Assembly: GCA_943842625.1 (NCBI GenBank)
Contig: CALTCK010000002.1
Span: forward strand, 62,001 to 126,000
DNA from: an uncultured Flavobacteriaceae bacterium
GTDB taxonomy: Bacteria > Bacteroidota > Bacteroidia > Flavobacteriales > Flavobacteriaceae
DNA length: 64,000 bases
Direction of reading: 5' to 3'
Shown here: positions 17,841 to 25,770 of the stretch, piece after piece
How positions within the stretch are numbered: position 1 is the stretch's first letter
Layout of the letters: every line of letters begins with the position of its first letter
Notes under the pieces: model-generated
Told to the model about the DNA's origin: nothing
What the model saw: the letters and a program-made list of their open reading frames with translations, nothing else
Database searches by the model: none
Translations under genes and position numbers: made by a program

Positions 17841-17933
17841 TTTGACATAATATCTATCGATATAATTCGCTTTGATATAAATGTCCGTTTTACTCATATA
17901 TAATATTCGTACTATAATTAATATTATGTCAAA
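17841..17933. repeat. 13-bp inverted repeat plus a related half-site upstream of the MFS gene
   Basis: TTTGACATAATAT (17841-17853) has an exact inverted copy, ATATTATGTCAAA (17921-17933), 67 bases apart. A related direct copy TTTGATATAA begins at 17871, exactly 30 bases after the first. The group sits 56-148 bases upstream of the MFS start, where operator sites for a looping repressor or dimeric regulator would lie. No regulator gene is adjacent. Confidence 0.5.
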
Positions 17934-17988
17934 TAGATTATTTTAATATATCCCTTCCTCTTTTAATAATTAGATTATTTTTGTTCTC

Positions 17989-19191
17989 ATGCAAACATCA
18001 AATGTTACCAAATTTGAATTTATAGCCCTAATGGCTTTTTTAATGTCTGTGGTAGCTCTTGCTATTGATGCCTTATTACCGGCTCTAGACATTATTGGTA
18101 ATTCCTTAGATACACAAGAAAATTCTGATCATCAATTACTCATAACAATGATTTTCATTGGTTTAGGCGTTGGGCCTCTTTTTTTTGGTCCTTTGTCGGA
18201 TAGCTTAGGTCGAAAGCCAATGGTTTTTGTGGGCTTTGGTATCTTTATTTTAGCCAGTTTTATATGTGTTTATTCCAATTCATTGGAAATAATGGTCTTA
18301 GGTCGAATTCTACAAGGTTTTGGGCTCTCTGCTCCTCGTACAATTAGTGTAGCTATTATTAGAGATTTATATTCAGGTGATTATATGGCAAAAATAATGT
18401 CCTTCGTAATTGTTATTTTTTTACTAGTTCCTATCATAGCGCCTGCAATGGGAAAACTTATATTGGATTCTTTTAATTGGGAAGCGATTTTTATTTTTCA
18501 GATCATATTTTGTCTACTAATTGCTTTTTGGTTTTGGAAACGTCAGGAAGAAACCTTAGATCCTAAAAATAGAATCGATTTTAAAATCGACTTATTCAAG
18601 AAAGGATTTTTAGAATTAATGCGCTTCAAAAAAACTATTGCTTATACGCTAATTTCTGGACTTATTACGGGATCTTTTATGGTTTATTTGAGTACTTCCC
18701 AACAAATATTTCAAGAACAATATGGATTGAAAGAAGCCTTTCCGTATATATTTGCTGGGCTTGCAACTGCCTCAGGAGGTGCAATTTTATTGAATGGTCT
18801 ATTTGTTGTAAAATATGGAATGAAAAAGATCATTAATGTTTCATTGATAGGTTTTTTTTTAATATCCGTATGCTATGCTTTTTTATTTTATAATTCAGTC
18901 AATCCACCCATTATTATTATCCTATCTTTTTTTTCACTTCAATTTTTCTGCTTAGGGTTTTTGTTTGGAAATTTAAGAGCGATTGCTATGGAACCCGTTG
19001 GTCATATAGCGGGTATTGGTGCCGCAATTACAGGTTTTATCTCAACAATGATGGCAGTTCCTATAAGTATCGTAATCGGAAAATTTGTAAGGCTAACTGT
19101 ACTTCCAATTTTCATTGGATTTTCGATTTGTTCATTTATTTCCCTACTTATTCTAATTATTTTAACTATAAAAGTACCTCAAAATAACTAG
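17989..19191 (+). CDS. Bcr/CflA-family multidrug efflux MFS transporter
   Basis: A 400-residue protein with about 12 membrane segments. Family-typical features are the opening ALMAFLMSVVALAIDALLPAL, the GPLSDSLGRKPMVFVG loop between helices 2 and 3 (MFS motif A) and GRILQGFGLSAPRTISVAIIRDL in helices 4-5. It is a drug:proton antiporter, exporting compounds such as bicyclomycin or chloramphenicol in characterised relatives; the substrate here is unknown. A TATTTTTG box ends only five bases before the ATG, so the transcript may be leaderless. The stop codon shares CTAG with the convergent methyltransferase stop. Confidence 0.9.
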   Translation: MQTSNVTKFEFIALMAFLMSVVALAIDALLPALDIIGNSLDTQENSDHQLLITMIFIGLGVGPLFFGPLSDSLGRKPMVFVGFGIFILASFICVYSNSLEIMVLGRILQGFGLSAPRTISVAIIRDLYSGDYMAKIMSFVIVIFLLVPIIAPAMGKLILDSFNWEAIFIFQIIFCLLIAFWFWKRQEETLDPKNRIDFKIDLFKKGFLELMRFKKTIAYTLISGLITGSFMVYLSTSQQIFQEQYGLKEAFPYIFAGLATASGGAILLNGLFVVKYGMKKIINVSLIGFFLISVCYAFLFYNSVNPPIIIILSFFSLQFFCLGFLFGNLRAIAMEPVGHIAGIGAAITGFISTMMAVPISIVIGKFVRLTVLPIFIGFSICSFISLLILIILTIKVPQNN

Positions 19192-20372
19192 TCTGAAAAT
19201 CGATAATACCCCGTCTTTAAATACGCTCCTTCTCGAAAATTGATTGGATGATCGATATCATGCTGTGTGGTATTTACCAATAAATAATTACGTGGAAATC
19301 TGTCCAGTACTTCTTTGTTGATGGCTAAAAATTCGCTTGCTAAAACTCTGGATGAACATGATGCCAAGACCAATAATCCATTTCTTGATGTTAAGGTAGC
19401 TCCTAATAAAGCTAATTGTTTATATTTCTTCTTTGCAATTTCAATTTCGTTTTTATTTTTTGCAAATGACGGAGGGTCAATGATCACGACATCATAGGTT
19501 TTTTCTTTTGAAATCAGATTTTTCAAAATTTTAAAAGCATCTCCGGCTAGGGTCTTATGATTACCAGAATATCTATTAAGCCTTCCATTTTCCACAGCTA
19601 ATGTTAAGGCTTGTTTACTAACATCAATACTAGTGACTTCTTTTGCTTGGTTAGCTAATGCGTGTACCGAAAACCCACCAGCATACGAAAAAACATCTAA
19701 GACGGTTTTATTTTTAGACAAAAGCCCAACTTGCCTCCGATTTTCTCGATGATCTAAAAAATATCCTGTTTTATGACCTTTAATGACATTCGCTGAAAAA
19801 TGAACACCGTGTTCGATAAAAGGGATATTTGCATCAATTAATGTTCCATAGATAACTTGTCCGTCCTCAAAATGGTCATTATTTTTCATTTGTTGCAGTG
19901 AACGACTTAATCGAAGAACTACAGTCGTTGTTTTACTTACTTGTATTAAATGTTCAGTTATTATTTTTAGAAAGGGAAACCAAATATTTGAATATAATTT
20001 TATGACCATGACCTCATGATAAATATCGGCTATTAAACCCGGGAAGCCATCATTTTCTCCAAACAAGAGACGATAACTATTGGTCATTGTTTTTAATAAA
20101 GGAGTGCGAACAGCATAAGCTTCATTTATTTTATTAAAAAAAAAATTAGAATCAATAGTTACTCCCCCACCATGATGAATCATTTTTATGCAAATTGGAG
20201 ACTTAGAATCATAAAGTCCAACACCAATGACTTTATTTTTAGCACGCCCAAATATGATTGCTATATCTCCAGAAAAGGCATTGTTATTTATTTTTTGTAT
20301 ACTGTTTGTGAAAATCCAAGGATGCCCAGCTTTAACATTCCGTTCACCAGCAGCTGTTAATTTTACAGCCAA
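19188..20372 (-). CDS. RlmI-like 23S rRNA cytosine methyltransferase with PUA domain
   Basis: A 394-residue protein. The N-terminal PUA-type domain contains GHPWIFTNSIQKI (about 16-28) and GVGLYDSKSPI. The central region has FIEHGVHFSANV and KTGYFLDHRENR, and the Rossmann domain has VLDVFSYAGGFSVHAL and motif IV DPPSFAKNK. These define the RlmI (m5C1962) class of SAM enzymes. The start is uncertain: TTG 20372 is used here, but the upstream frame (SQKIKPNR) is also protein-like and a non-ATG start further up is possible. It follows the E1 gene by 34 bases, probably in one transcript. Confidence 0.87.
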   Translation of the reverse strand: MAVKLTAAGERNVKAGHPWIFTNSIQKINNNAFSGDIAIIFGRAKNKVIGVGLYDSKSPICIKMIHHGGGVTIDSNFFFNKINEAYAVRTPLLKTMTNSYRLLFGENDGFPGLIADIYHEVMVIKLYSNIWFPFLKIITEHLIQVSKTTTVVLRLSRSLQQMKNNDHFEDGQVIYGTLIDANIPFIEHGVHFSANVIKGHKTGYFLDHRENRRQVGLLSKNKTVLDVFSYAGGFSVHALANQAKEVTSIDVSKQALTLAVENGRLNRYSGNHKTLAGDAFKILKNLISKEKTYDVVIIDPPSFAKNKNEIEIAKKKYKQLALLGATLTSRNGLLVLASCSSRVLASEFLAINKEVLDRFPRNYLLVNTTQHDIDHPINFREGAYLKTGYYRFSD

Positions 20373-20406
20373 GCGATTTGGTTTTATTTTTTGAGAATCT
20401 AAGATA

Positions 20407-22413
20407 CTAATAGGCTAATAGATCTAACAAATCGTTTTTAAATTTGCTTTTTGGTAAATAATCAGCTTCTAAATTTGCAGCAAATGGAATGGGGGTTTCT
20501 AAACTCCCCACTCGTTTAACAGGAGCATCTAATTTTTCAAAACAATTTTCCATAATCATTGCGGCAATATCTGAGGCGATACTACCAAACATAGAATCTT
20601 CTTGAAGAACAATCACTTTACCCGTTTTATTTACAGAATTATAAATGGCTTCGGTATCTAGAGGAGCCAAGGTTCTTAAATCTAATAAATCTGCTGAAAT
20701 GTTTGAAAGTTCTTCTAAAGTTTCTAGCGCCCAATGAACACCGGCACCATAAGTGATAACTGAAACATCATTCCCCTCATTTATTAAGGAAGCCTTCCCT
20801 AAAGGAAGCGTATAATAGTTAGTTGGAACATCTTGTCGAATACTACGATATAGCGCTTTATGCTCAAAAAATAAGACAGGATTTGGATCCTCAATACAAG
20901 TTGCTAAAAGTCCTTTTGCATCATAAGGAAAAGCAGGATATACTACTTTTAATCCGGGTGTATGTGTAAACCATGCTTCATTGGTTTGACTGTGAAAAGG
21001 CCCAGCTCCCACTCCTGCACCACATGGCATACGGATGACTACATCCGCTTTTTGATTCCATCTATAATTTGATTTAGCCAGTAAATTGACTATTGGATTA
21101 AATCCTGAGGTAACAAAATCAGAAAATTGCATTTCCATCATTGCTTTGTAACCATTAATGGATAATCCCATAGCTGCAGAAACAATAGCAGATTCACAAA
21201 TGGGAGTGTTTCTTACTCTATCCTTACCAAATTCCTCTAAAAATCCATCTGTTATCTTAAATACACCTCCATAGTCAGCGATATCCTGCCCCATTAGAAC
21301 TAAGTTCTCATTTCGCTGCATTGATTGCCTTAAACTCTCAGAAATCGCATCTACTAAACGTAAGTTATTAAATTCATTATTTTCCTTAATCTCTTTATAT
21401 TCAAATTGATGGAACACATCATTTAACTCATTTGTTGTAGTCGACGCTATGGCAGGCTCAGCAAAAGCAATATCCAATCCGTCTTGAATTTCTTTCATAA
21501 TAGAATCTTTAATTGCTACCTCAATTTCTTCTGTTAAAATACCTTGAGTTTTAAGATAAGCTGCATAATTTAATAAGGGATCCTTTAAGTCCCAAGATTG
21601 TAACAATTCATCTGGCACATACTTAGTCCCACTAGCTTCTTCGTGACCACGCACTCTAAAAGTTTTAAATTCTAGCAGTACGGGTCGTGGATTTTCACGA
21701 ACATCTACGACCAATTCATTTAATTTTATATAAACTTCTAAAATATTATTTCCGTCAATAATATGAGATTCCATCCCGTATCCATGAGCACGATCAGACA
21801 AATTTTCACAATTAAATTGTTGTGATGTTGGAGTAGATAAACCATAACCATTATTTTCAATACAAAAAAGAACCGGTAATTGCCAAACAGACGCTACATT
21901 AAGAGCTTCATGTATATCACCTTCACTAGTTCCTCCATCACCTGTAAAAACTGCACAAACCTTATTATTATTTTTAAGTTTGTTCGCTAGTGCTATTCCG
22001 TCTGCCACGCCAAATTGTGGTCCTAAATGGGATATCATTCCTACTATATGGTATTCTTGTGTGCCAAAATGAAAACTTCGATCTCTACCTTTTGTAAAAC
22101 CATTAGCTTTACCCTGCCATTGCGAAAAAAGACGCTCCAAAGGAATATTCCTACCTGTAAAAACACCTAAATTCCTATGCATTGGCATAATGTATTCATC
22201 TTTGTCTAAAACAGCTGTTATACCAACAGATATTGCTTCTTGACCTATACCACTAAACCATTTTGAAATTTTACCTTGACGGAGTAAAATCAACATTTTT
22301 TCCTCAATTAATCGAGGTTTTAACATCATTTTGTAAAGGCGCAATAAGGTACCATCATCTAAATTACTACGATCGTAATCAAAGTGAATATTTGCTGCTT
22401 TTTCAGAATTCAT
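20407..22413 (-). CDS. 2-oxoacid dehydrogenase E1, fused alpha and beta subunits
   Basis: A thiamine-diphosphate E1 component for pyruvate or branched-chain 2-oxoacid oxidation, 668 residues. The alpha half (to about 330) carries the ThDP motif GDGGTSEGD through ENNGYGLS and the MPMHRNLG block. The beta half (from about 350) has [23 protein letters not shown] and a C-terminal transketolase-type domain. Fusion in this order is common in Bacteroidota, and relatives are labelled as pyruvate or 2-oxoisovalerate E1. I start at ATG 22413 ([11 protein letters not shown]), since the upstream in-frame residues are hydrophobic and lie over the promoter. No E2 or E3 gene is in the window. Confidence 0.92.
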   Translation of the reverse strand: MNSEKAANIHFDYDRSNLDDGTLLRLYKMMLKPRLIEEKMLILLRQGKISKWFSGIGQEAISVGITAVLDKDEYIMPMHRNLGVFTGRNIPLERLFSQWQGKANGFTKGRDRSFHFGTQEYHIVGMISHLGPQFGVADGIALANKLKNNNKVCAVFTGDGGTSEGDIHEALNVASVWQLPVLFCIENNGYGLSTPTSQQFNCENLSDRAHGYGMESHIIDGNNILEVYIKLNELVVDVRENPRPVLLEFKTFRVRGHEEASGTKYVPDELLQSWDLKDPLLNYAAYLKTQGILTEEIEVAIKDSIMKEIQDGLDIAFAEPAIASTTTNELNDVFHQFEYKEIKENNEFNNLRLVDAISESLRQSMQRNENLVLMGQDIADYGGVFKITDGFLEEFGKDRVRNTPICESAIVSAAMGLSINGYKAMMEMQFSDFVTSGFNPIVNLLAKSNYRWNQKADVVIRMPCGAGVGAGPFHSQTNEAWFTHTPGLKVVYPAFPYDAKGLLATCIEDPNPVLFFEHKALYRSIRQDVPTNYYTLPLGKASLINEGNDVSVITYGAGVHWALETLEELSNISADLLDLRTLAPLDTEAIYNSVNKTGKVIVLQEDSMFGSIASDIAAMIMENCFEKLDAPVKRVGSLETPIPFAANLEADYLPKSKFKNDLLDLLAY

Positions 22414-22431
22414 TTTTTTGTATTTACAAAT

Positions 22432-22460
22432 CAAAAGTAGAAAAAAACCCAACGTAACAA
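22432..22460 (-). promoter_or_regulatory. Promoter for the fused E1 gene
   Basis: On the minus strand TTG (22460-22458), 18 bases, then TACTTTTG (22439-22432) matches the flavobacterial consensus. The -7 box ends 18 bases before the ATG at 22413, supporting that start. Confidence 0.6.
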
Positions 22461-22533
22461 GCTATTTCTTTTCATTTTTTATCAATTACATTTTAAAGCT
22501 AAATTGGTATATTTGTAATTCAAATTTTTACAA

Positions 22534-23478
22534 ATGACAAATATACCAAGCGTGGATCTTGCTGACTTTTTATCGGAGGATCCAGTAAGAAAACAAAAGT
22601 TTGTGCATGAAATTGGTACAGCCTACTCTGAAATAGGTTTTGCCTCTGTTAAAAATCATTTTTTAAGTGACGAATTAATGGAACAACTGTACGATCAAGT
22701 TAAAAAGTTTTTTGCATTACCAATAGCAACTAAAGAAAAATATGAAATTTCAGGATTAGGCGGTCAGCGTGGTTATATCTCTTTTGGTAAGGAACATGCT
22801 AAAGGAAAAAAAGAAGGAGATCTGAAAGAATTTTGGCATTTTGGCCAAGAAGTTTCAGAGGATGCAAATCTTAACGAAGAGTATCCAGATAATGTTTTAG
22901 TAAATGAGCTCCCCTCTTTTAATAAAGTTGGATTGGAAGCTTATCAACTACTTGAAAAAACTGGGGTATACGTATTAAGGGCTTTATCGCTTTATATTGG
23001 AATGGATGAATTTTATTATGATAAATGGGTTGCTAATGGAAATAGTATTTTACGTCCTATACACTATCCACCTATCCAGACTGAACCTAAAGGTGCTGTA
23101 AGAGCCGGAGCTCACGGAGACATCAATTTAATTACTTTACTTATGGGTGCCTCTGCTGGAGGTTTGCAAGTGCTTCGAAAAGATGGTCAATGGATAGAGG
23201 CTAAACCAAAAGAGGGAAATTTAGTAATCAATGTTGGTGATATGCTCGAGAGACATACCAATAATAAATTAAGATCTACCATCCACAGAGTTGTAAATCC
23301 TCCCAAAGAGGAATGGGGAAAACCAAGGTATTCGATTCCTTTTTTCTTACATCCAAGAAGTGATATGAGTCTAAATTGTCTTAAGGAATGTGTTGATAAA
23401 AGCCACCCTAAAGGTTTTGATGACATCACTGCCGGTGATTTTTTAAATCAACGTCTAAAAGAAATTGGTTTGACGTAA
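22534..23478 (+). CDS. 2-oxoglutarate/Fe(II)-dependent oxygenase, isopenicillin N synthase family
   Basis: A 314-residue non-haem iron enzyme. The N-terminal DIOX_N-like region (IPSVDLADFL to IATKEKYE) precedes the double-stranded beta-helix core. Iron ligands are visible as AHGD (about 192-195) and the distal His in TIHRVVN (about 248); the 2OG-binding RYSIPFF follows. Substrate is unknown in these bacterial homologues. A TATATTTG -7 box at 22508-22515 lies just upstream. It overlaps the next gene by one base (TAATG), so it is translationally coupled to the SUI1 gene. Confidence 0.88.
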   Translation: MTNIPSVDLADFLSEDPVRKQKFVHEIGTAYSEIGFASVKNHFLSDELMEQLYDQVKKFFALPIATKEKYEISGLGGQRGYISFGKEHAKGKKEGDLKEFWHFGQEVSEDANLNEEYPDNVLVNELPSFNKVGLEAYQLLEKTGVYVLRALSLYIGMDEFYYDKWVANGNSILRPIHYPPIQTEPKGAVRAGAHGDINLITLLMGASAGGLQVLRKDGQWIEAKPKEGNLVINVGDMLERHTNNKLRSTIHRVVNPPKEEWGKPRYSIPFFLHPRSDMSLNCLKECVDKSHPKGFDDITAGDFLNQRLKEIGLT

Positions 23479-23804
23479 TGGATTTAAAAGATCAACTTAA
23501 AAGCTTATTCCCAGAACATCAACCATCTCAAGGATTAGAAATTAAAGAAACTCCCACTGTTTGGTTACAAAAAGAGTCGCTGATCTGTAAATATGAAAAA
23601 CGCAAGGGCAAGCCTATTACTATTATCGAAGGTTACACGGGAGCAAACTCTGACTTTAAAATTTTAACTAAAGAAATTAAAAAATTATTGGGAGTTGGTG
23701 GAAGCTTTAAAAATAATCAGATTATAATTCAAGGTGATTATCGTGATAACATCATGATCTTTCTAAAAAATAAAGGATTTAAAGTAAAAAGAGTCGGAGG
23801 ATAA
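23478..23804 (+). CDS. SUI1/eIF1-like translation initiation factor (YciH family)
   Basis: A 108-residue protein with the SUI1 fold in its last ~75 residues: KRKGKPITIIEGYTG, then IKKLLGVGGSFKNNQIIIQG and a final strand ending GFKVKRVGG. Bacterial YciH resembles eukaryotic eIF1 and can influence initiation fidelity in vitro; the cellular role in bacteria is not settled. It is coupled to the upstream oxygenase by a one-base overlap and precedes the phosphorylase by nine bases. Confidence 0.9.
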   Translation: MDLKDQLKSLFPEHQPSQGLEIKETPTVWLQKESLICKYEKRKGKPITIIEGYTGANSDFKILTKEIKKLLGVGGSFKNNQIIIQGDYRDNIMIFLKNKGFKVKRVGG

Positions 23805-23813
23805 GGCAAAACT

Positions 23814-24686
23814 ATGATTAGAATAAAAGAATCAGAACTAATATTAAACCCAGATGGTAGTGTATATCACCTTAACTTAAAGCCCGAAGATATATCAGAT
23901 ACTCTATTGTTTGTTGGTGATCAGGACAGAGTTGAAAAGATCACTAAACATTTTGATACGATTGAATTTTCTACACAAAAACGTGAATTTAAGACACAAA
24001 CAGGCACTTATAAAGGAAAAAGAATTTCTGTCATTTCAACTGGAATTGGACCTGACAATATTGATATCGTTTTAAATGAATTGGATGCACTAATCAATAT
24101 AGACTTTACGACGAGAACCATAAAAGAGAAACTAAATTCATTAAATATTATTAGAATTGGAACTTCTGGTTCATTGCAAAGCGATATTCCTGTTGATTCT
24201 TTTCTTATAGGAACACACGGTTTAGATTTAAATGGGATGCTACATTTTTACAAAATGGAAGATATTTGTAATCATGACATAGAAAATGCCTTTATTAAGC
24301 ATACCCATTGGAATTCAAATAAAGCCAGACCCATCGTCATTAACAATAGTCCAGAATTAGAGAGAATTTTTGAAAGTAAGCAAACTTATAAGGGTTTAAC
24401 AGGAACAGCTGGTGGCTTTTATGGTCCTCAAGGAAGAGTATTACGTTTGGCAATCGAAGATTCAGAATTAAATAATAAAATGAAAAGTTTTTTGTATGAT
24501 GGTTTGAGGATTTCTAATCTAGAAATGGAAACAGCCACCATATATGGTTTATCAAAATTATTAGGACACAATGCACTCTCCTTAAATGCTATTATTGCAA
24601 ATAGAGCAAATGGAACATTCAGTAAAAATCCAGTTAAAACAATTGAGAGTTTAATTCTATATACCTTAGACCGACTTGTCAGATAA
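23814..24686 (+). CDS. Nucleoside phosphorylase (uridine phosphorylase-like)
   Basis: A 290-residue member of the PNP/UDP phosphorylase family. The phosphate-binding start reads TLLFVGDQDRVEKI (about 29-42), the core has SVISTGIGPDNID and RIGTSGSLQ (about 115-123), and the nucleoside-binding ISNLEMETATIYGL lies near 232-245. It should release a free base and ribose 1-phosphate for salvage, with uridine the most likely substrate by resemblance. It is the last gene of the three-gene unit beginning at 22534. Confidence 0.85.
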   Translation: MIRIKESELILNPDGSVYHLNLKPEDISDTLLFVGDQDRVEKITKHFDTIEFSTQKREFKTQTGTYKGKRISVISTGIGPDNIDIVLNELDALINIDFTTRTIKEKLNSLNIIRIGTSGSLQSDIPVDSFLIGTHGLDLNGMLHFYKMEDICNHDIENAFIKHTHWNSNKARPIVINNSPELERIFESKQTYKGLTGTAGGFYGPQGRVLRLAIEDSELNNKMKSFLYDGLRISNLEMETATIYGLSKLLGHNALSLNAIIANRANGTFSKNPVKTIESLILYTLDRLVR

Positions 24687-24825
24687 AGGAATTAAAAATA
24701 GTTACTTCAATAATAAATGACTGACCGATTGTAAGTTTCTGAAAAACAGTTCCTTAATTTTTTATTAAAAAAAAACGCAACCATTTTTTTAAAACTACAT
24801 CTATTTAGTGTTAACAATTTAGAAT

Positions 24826-24930
24826 ATGAAATTAACATTAATCATTATTGGGACATTATTAGTAGCAAATTATTTATTATTACATTTTAGCTGTAACGAT
24901 CCTGAGTCTCACATGCCAGAAGACGAATAG
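24826..24930 (+). CDS. Tiny predicted lipoprotein, 34 aa
   Basis: ATG 24826 to TAG 24930. The product is a signal sequence with a hydrophobic core (about residues 3-18) ending in LHFSC, a plausible lipobox with Cys near 23, followed by an 11-residue acidic tail (NDPESHMPEDE). The gene is convergent with ung, five bases away. The composition and lipobox argue for a real small gene. No function is known. Confidence 0.5.
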   Translation: MKLTLIIIGTLLVANYLLLHFSCNDPESHMPEDE

Positions 24931-24935
24931 AATAT

Positions 24936-25604
24936 TTAAATCCAATTAATTTGTGGTTTCCCGACTTTCGAAAGATAACAATTAGTTGCACTAAAGTGTT
25001 TATTTCCAAACCAATATCCCCTATTCGCACTCAAAGGTGATGGATGTCCACTACTCAAAATTAAATGTTTTTTTGAATCAATCTTACTACCTTTTTTCTT
25101 TGCGTAACCACCCCATAATAAAAAAACTAAATTTTCTTTTTTTTCTGATAAAATAGAAATAACAGTATCTGTAAATTTTTCCCAACCTTTATTTTGATGA
25201 CTGCCGGCTTCGTTTGATTTTACTGTCAATGTTGCGTTAAGCAATAAAACTCCTTGATTTGCCCATCTTTCCAAGTTTCCATTTTTAGGATATGGGATTA
25301 ACAAGTCAGATTCAATTTCTTTAAATATATTTTTTAATGATGGAGGATGTAATACGTCTTCATTAACAGAGAAACAAAGTCCATTAGCTTGATTTACTCC
25401 ATGATAAGGATCTTGTCCTATAATCACTACTTTGACATCACGAAAAGGAGTATGATTAAACGCTGAAAATATTAATTTTCCTGGTGGAAAACACTTATAA
25501 TATTTATATTCATCCTTTACAAATTGAGTTAAATTTTGAAAATAAATTTTTGAAAACTCTTCTTTTAATTGTTCGTTCCAACTTGTTTCAATATTTACAT
25601 TCAT
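24936..25604 (-). CDS. ung: Uracil-DNA glycosylase, family 1
   Basis: Excises uracil from DNA in base-excision repair. The 222-residue length is normal. The catalytic motif GQDPYHGVNQANGL is intact, LLWGGYAKKKG is present, and the minor-groove leucine-loop motif is SGHPSPLSANRGYW. The start at ATG 25604 gives the usual N-terminus. It is divergent from the mutS2 region; a TACTTTTG box on the plus strand at 25611-25618 belongs to that side. Confidence 0.97.
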   Translation of the reverse strand: MNVNIETSWNEQLKEEFSKIYFQNLTQFVKDEYKYYKCFPPGKLIFSAFNHTPFRDVKVVIIGQDPYHGVNQANGLCFSVNEDVLHPPSLKNIFKEIESDLLIPYPKNGNLERWANQGVLLLNATLTVKSNEAGSHQNKGWEKFTDTVISILSEKKENLVFLLWGGYAKKKGSKIDSKKHLILSSGHPSPLSANRGYWFGNKHFSATNCYLSKVGKPQINWI

Positions 25605-25651
25605 TATTATTACTTTTGAACAAAATTACTAATAAGAAAATAAAAATAAGA

Positions 25652-25770
25652 GTGGCATTTAATAAAAAAATATCGTTTCCACTGCTTAAAGTATATTATT
25701 AATTATTGCCGCTCTGGTAGCAATTTTAACCTGGTTCTATAAATCCAATTATATAAATGTCAACTATTGA
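25652..25770 (+). pseudogene. Possible small membrane protein before mutS2, broken by a frame shift
   Basis: A GTG at 25652 opens AFNKKISFPLLKV and stops at 25702. In another frame the sequence continues as LIIAALVAILTWFYKSNYI, a clear membrane-segment pattern, and stops at 25768-25770 inside mutS2. The two join if a TA repeat unit near 25692-25697 (GTATATTA) is removed. The resulting small single-span protein would overlap mutS2 by 14 bases. A TACTTTTG box at 25611-25618 could drive it. It may be a small gene with an indel, or coincidence. Confidence 0.35.

Noticed and set aside
19186-19193. CTAG shared by two convergent stop codons (also TTAA at 48873-48876)
   Set aside because: Common in dense genomes and needs no special explanation.
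25705-25760. tRNA-like sequence (GGTTCTATAAATCC)
   Set aside because: No cloverleaf can be formed around it, the T-loop lacks the GGTTCRA pattern, and the region reads as a membrane segment in another frame.
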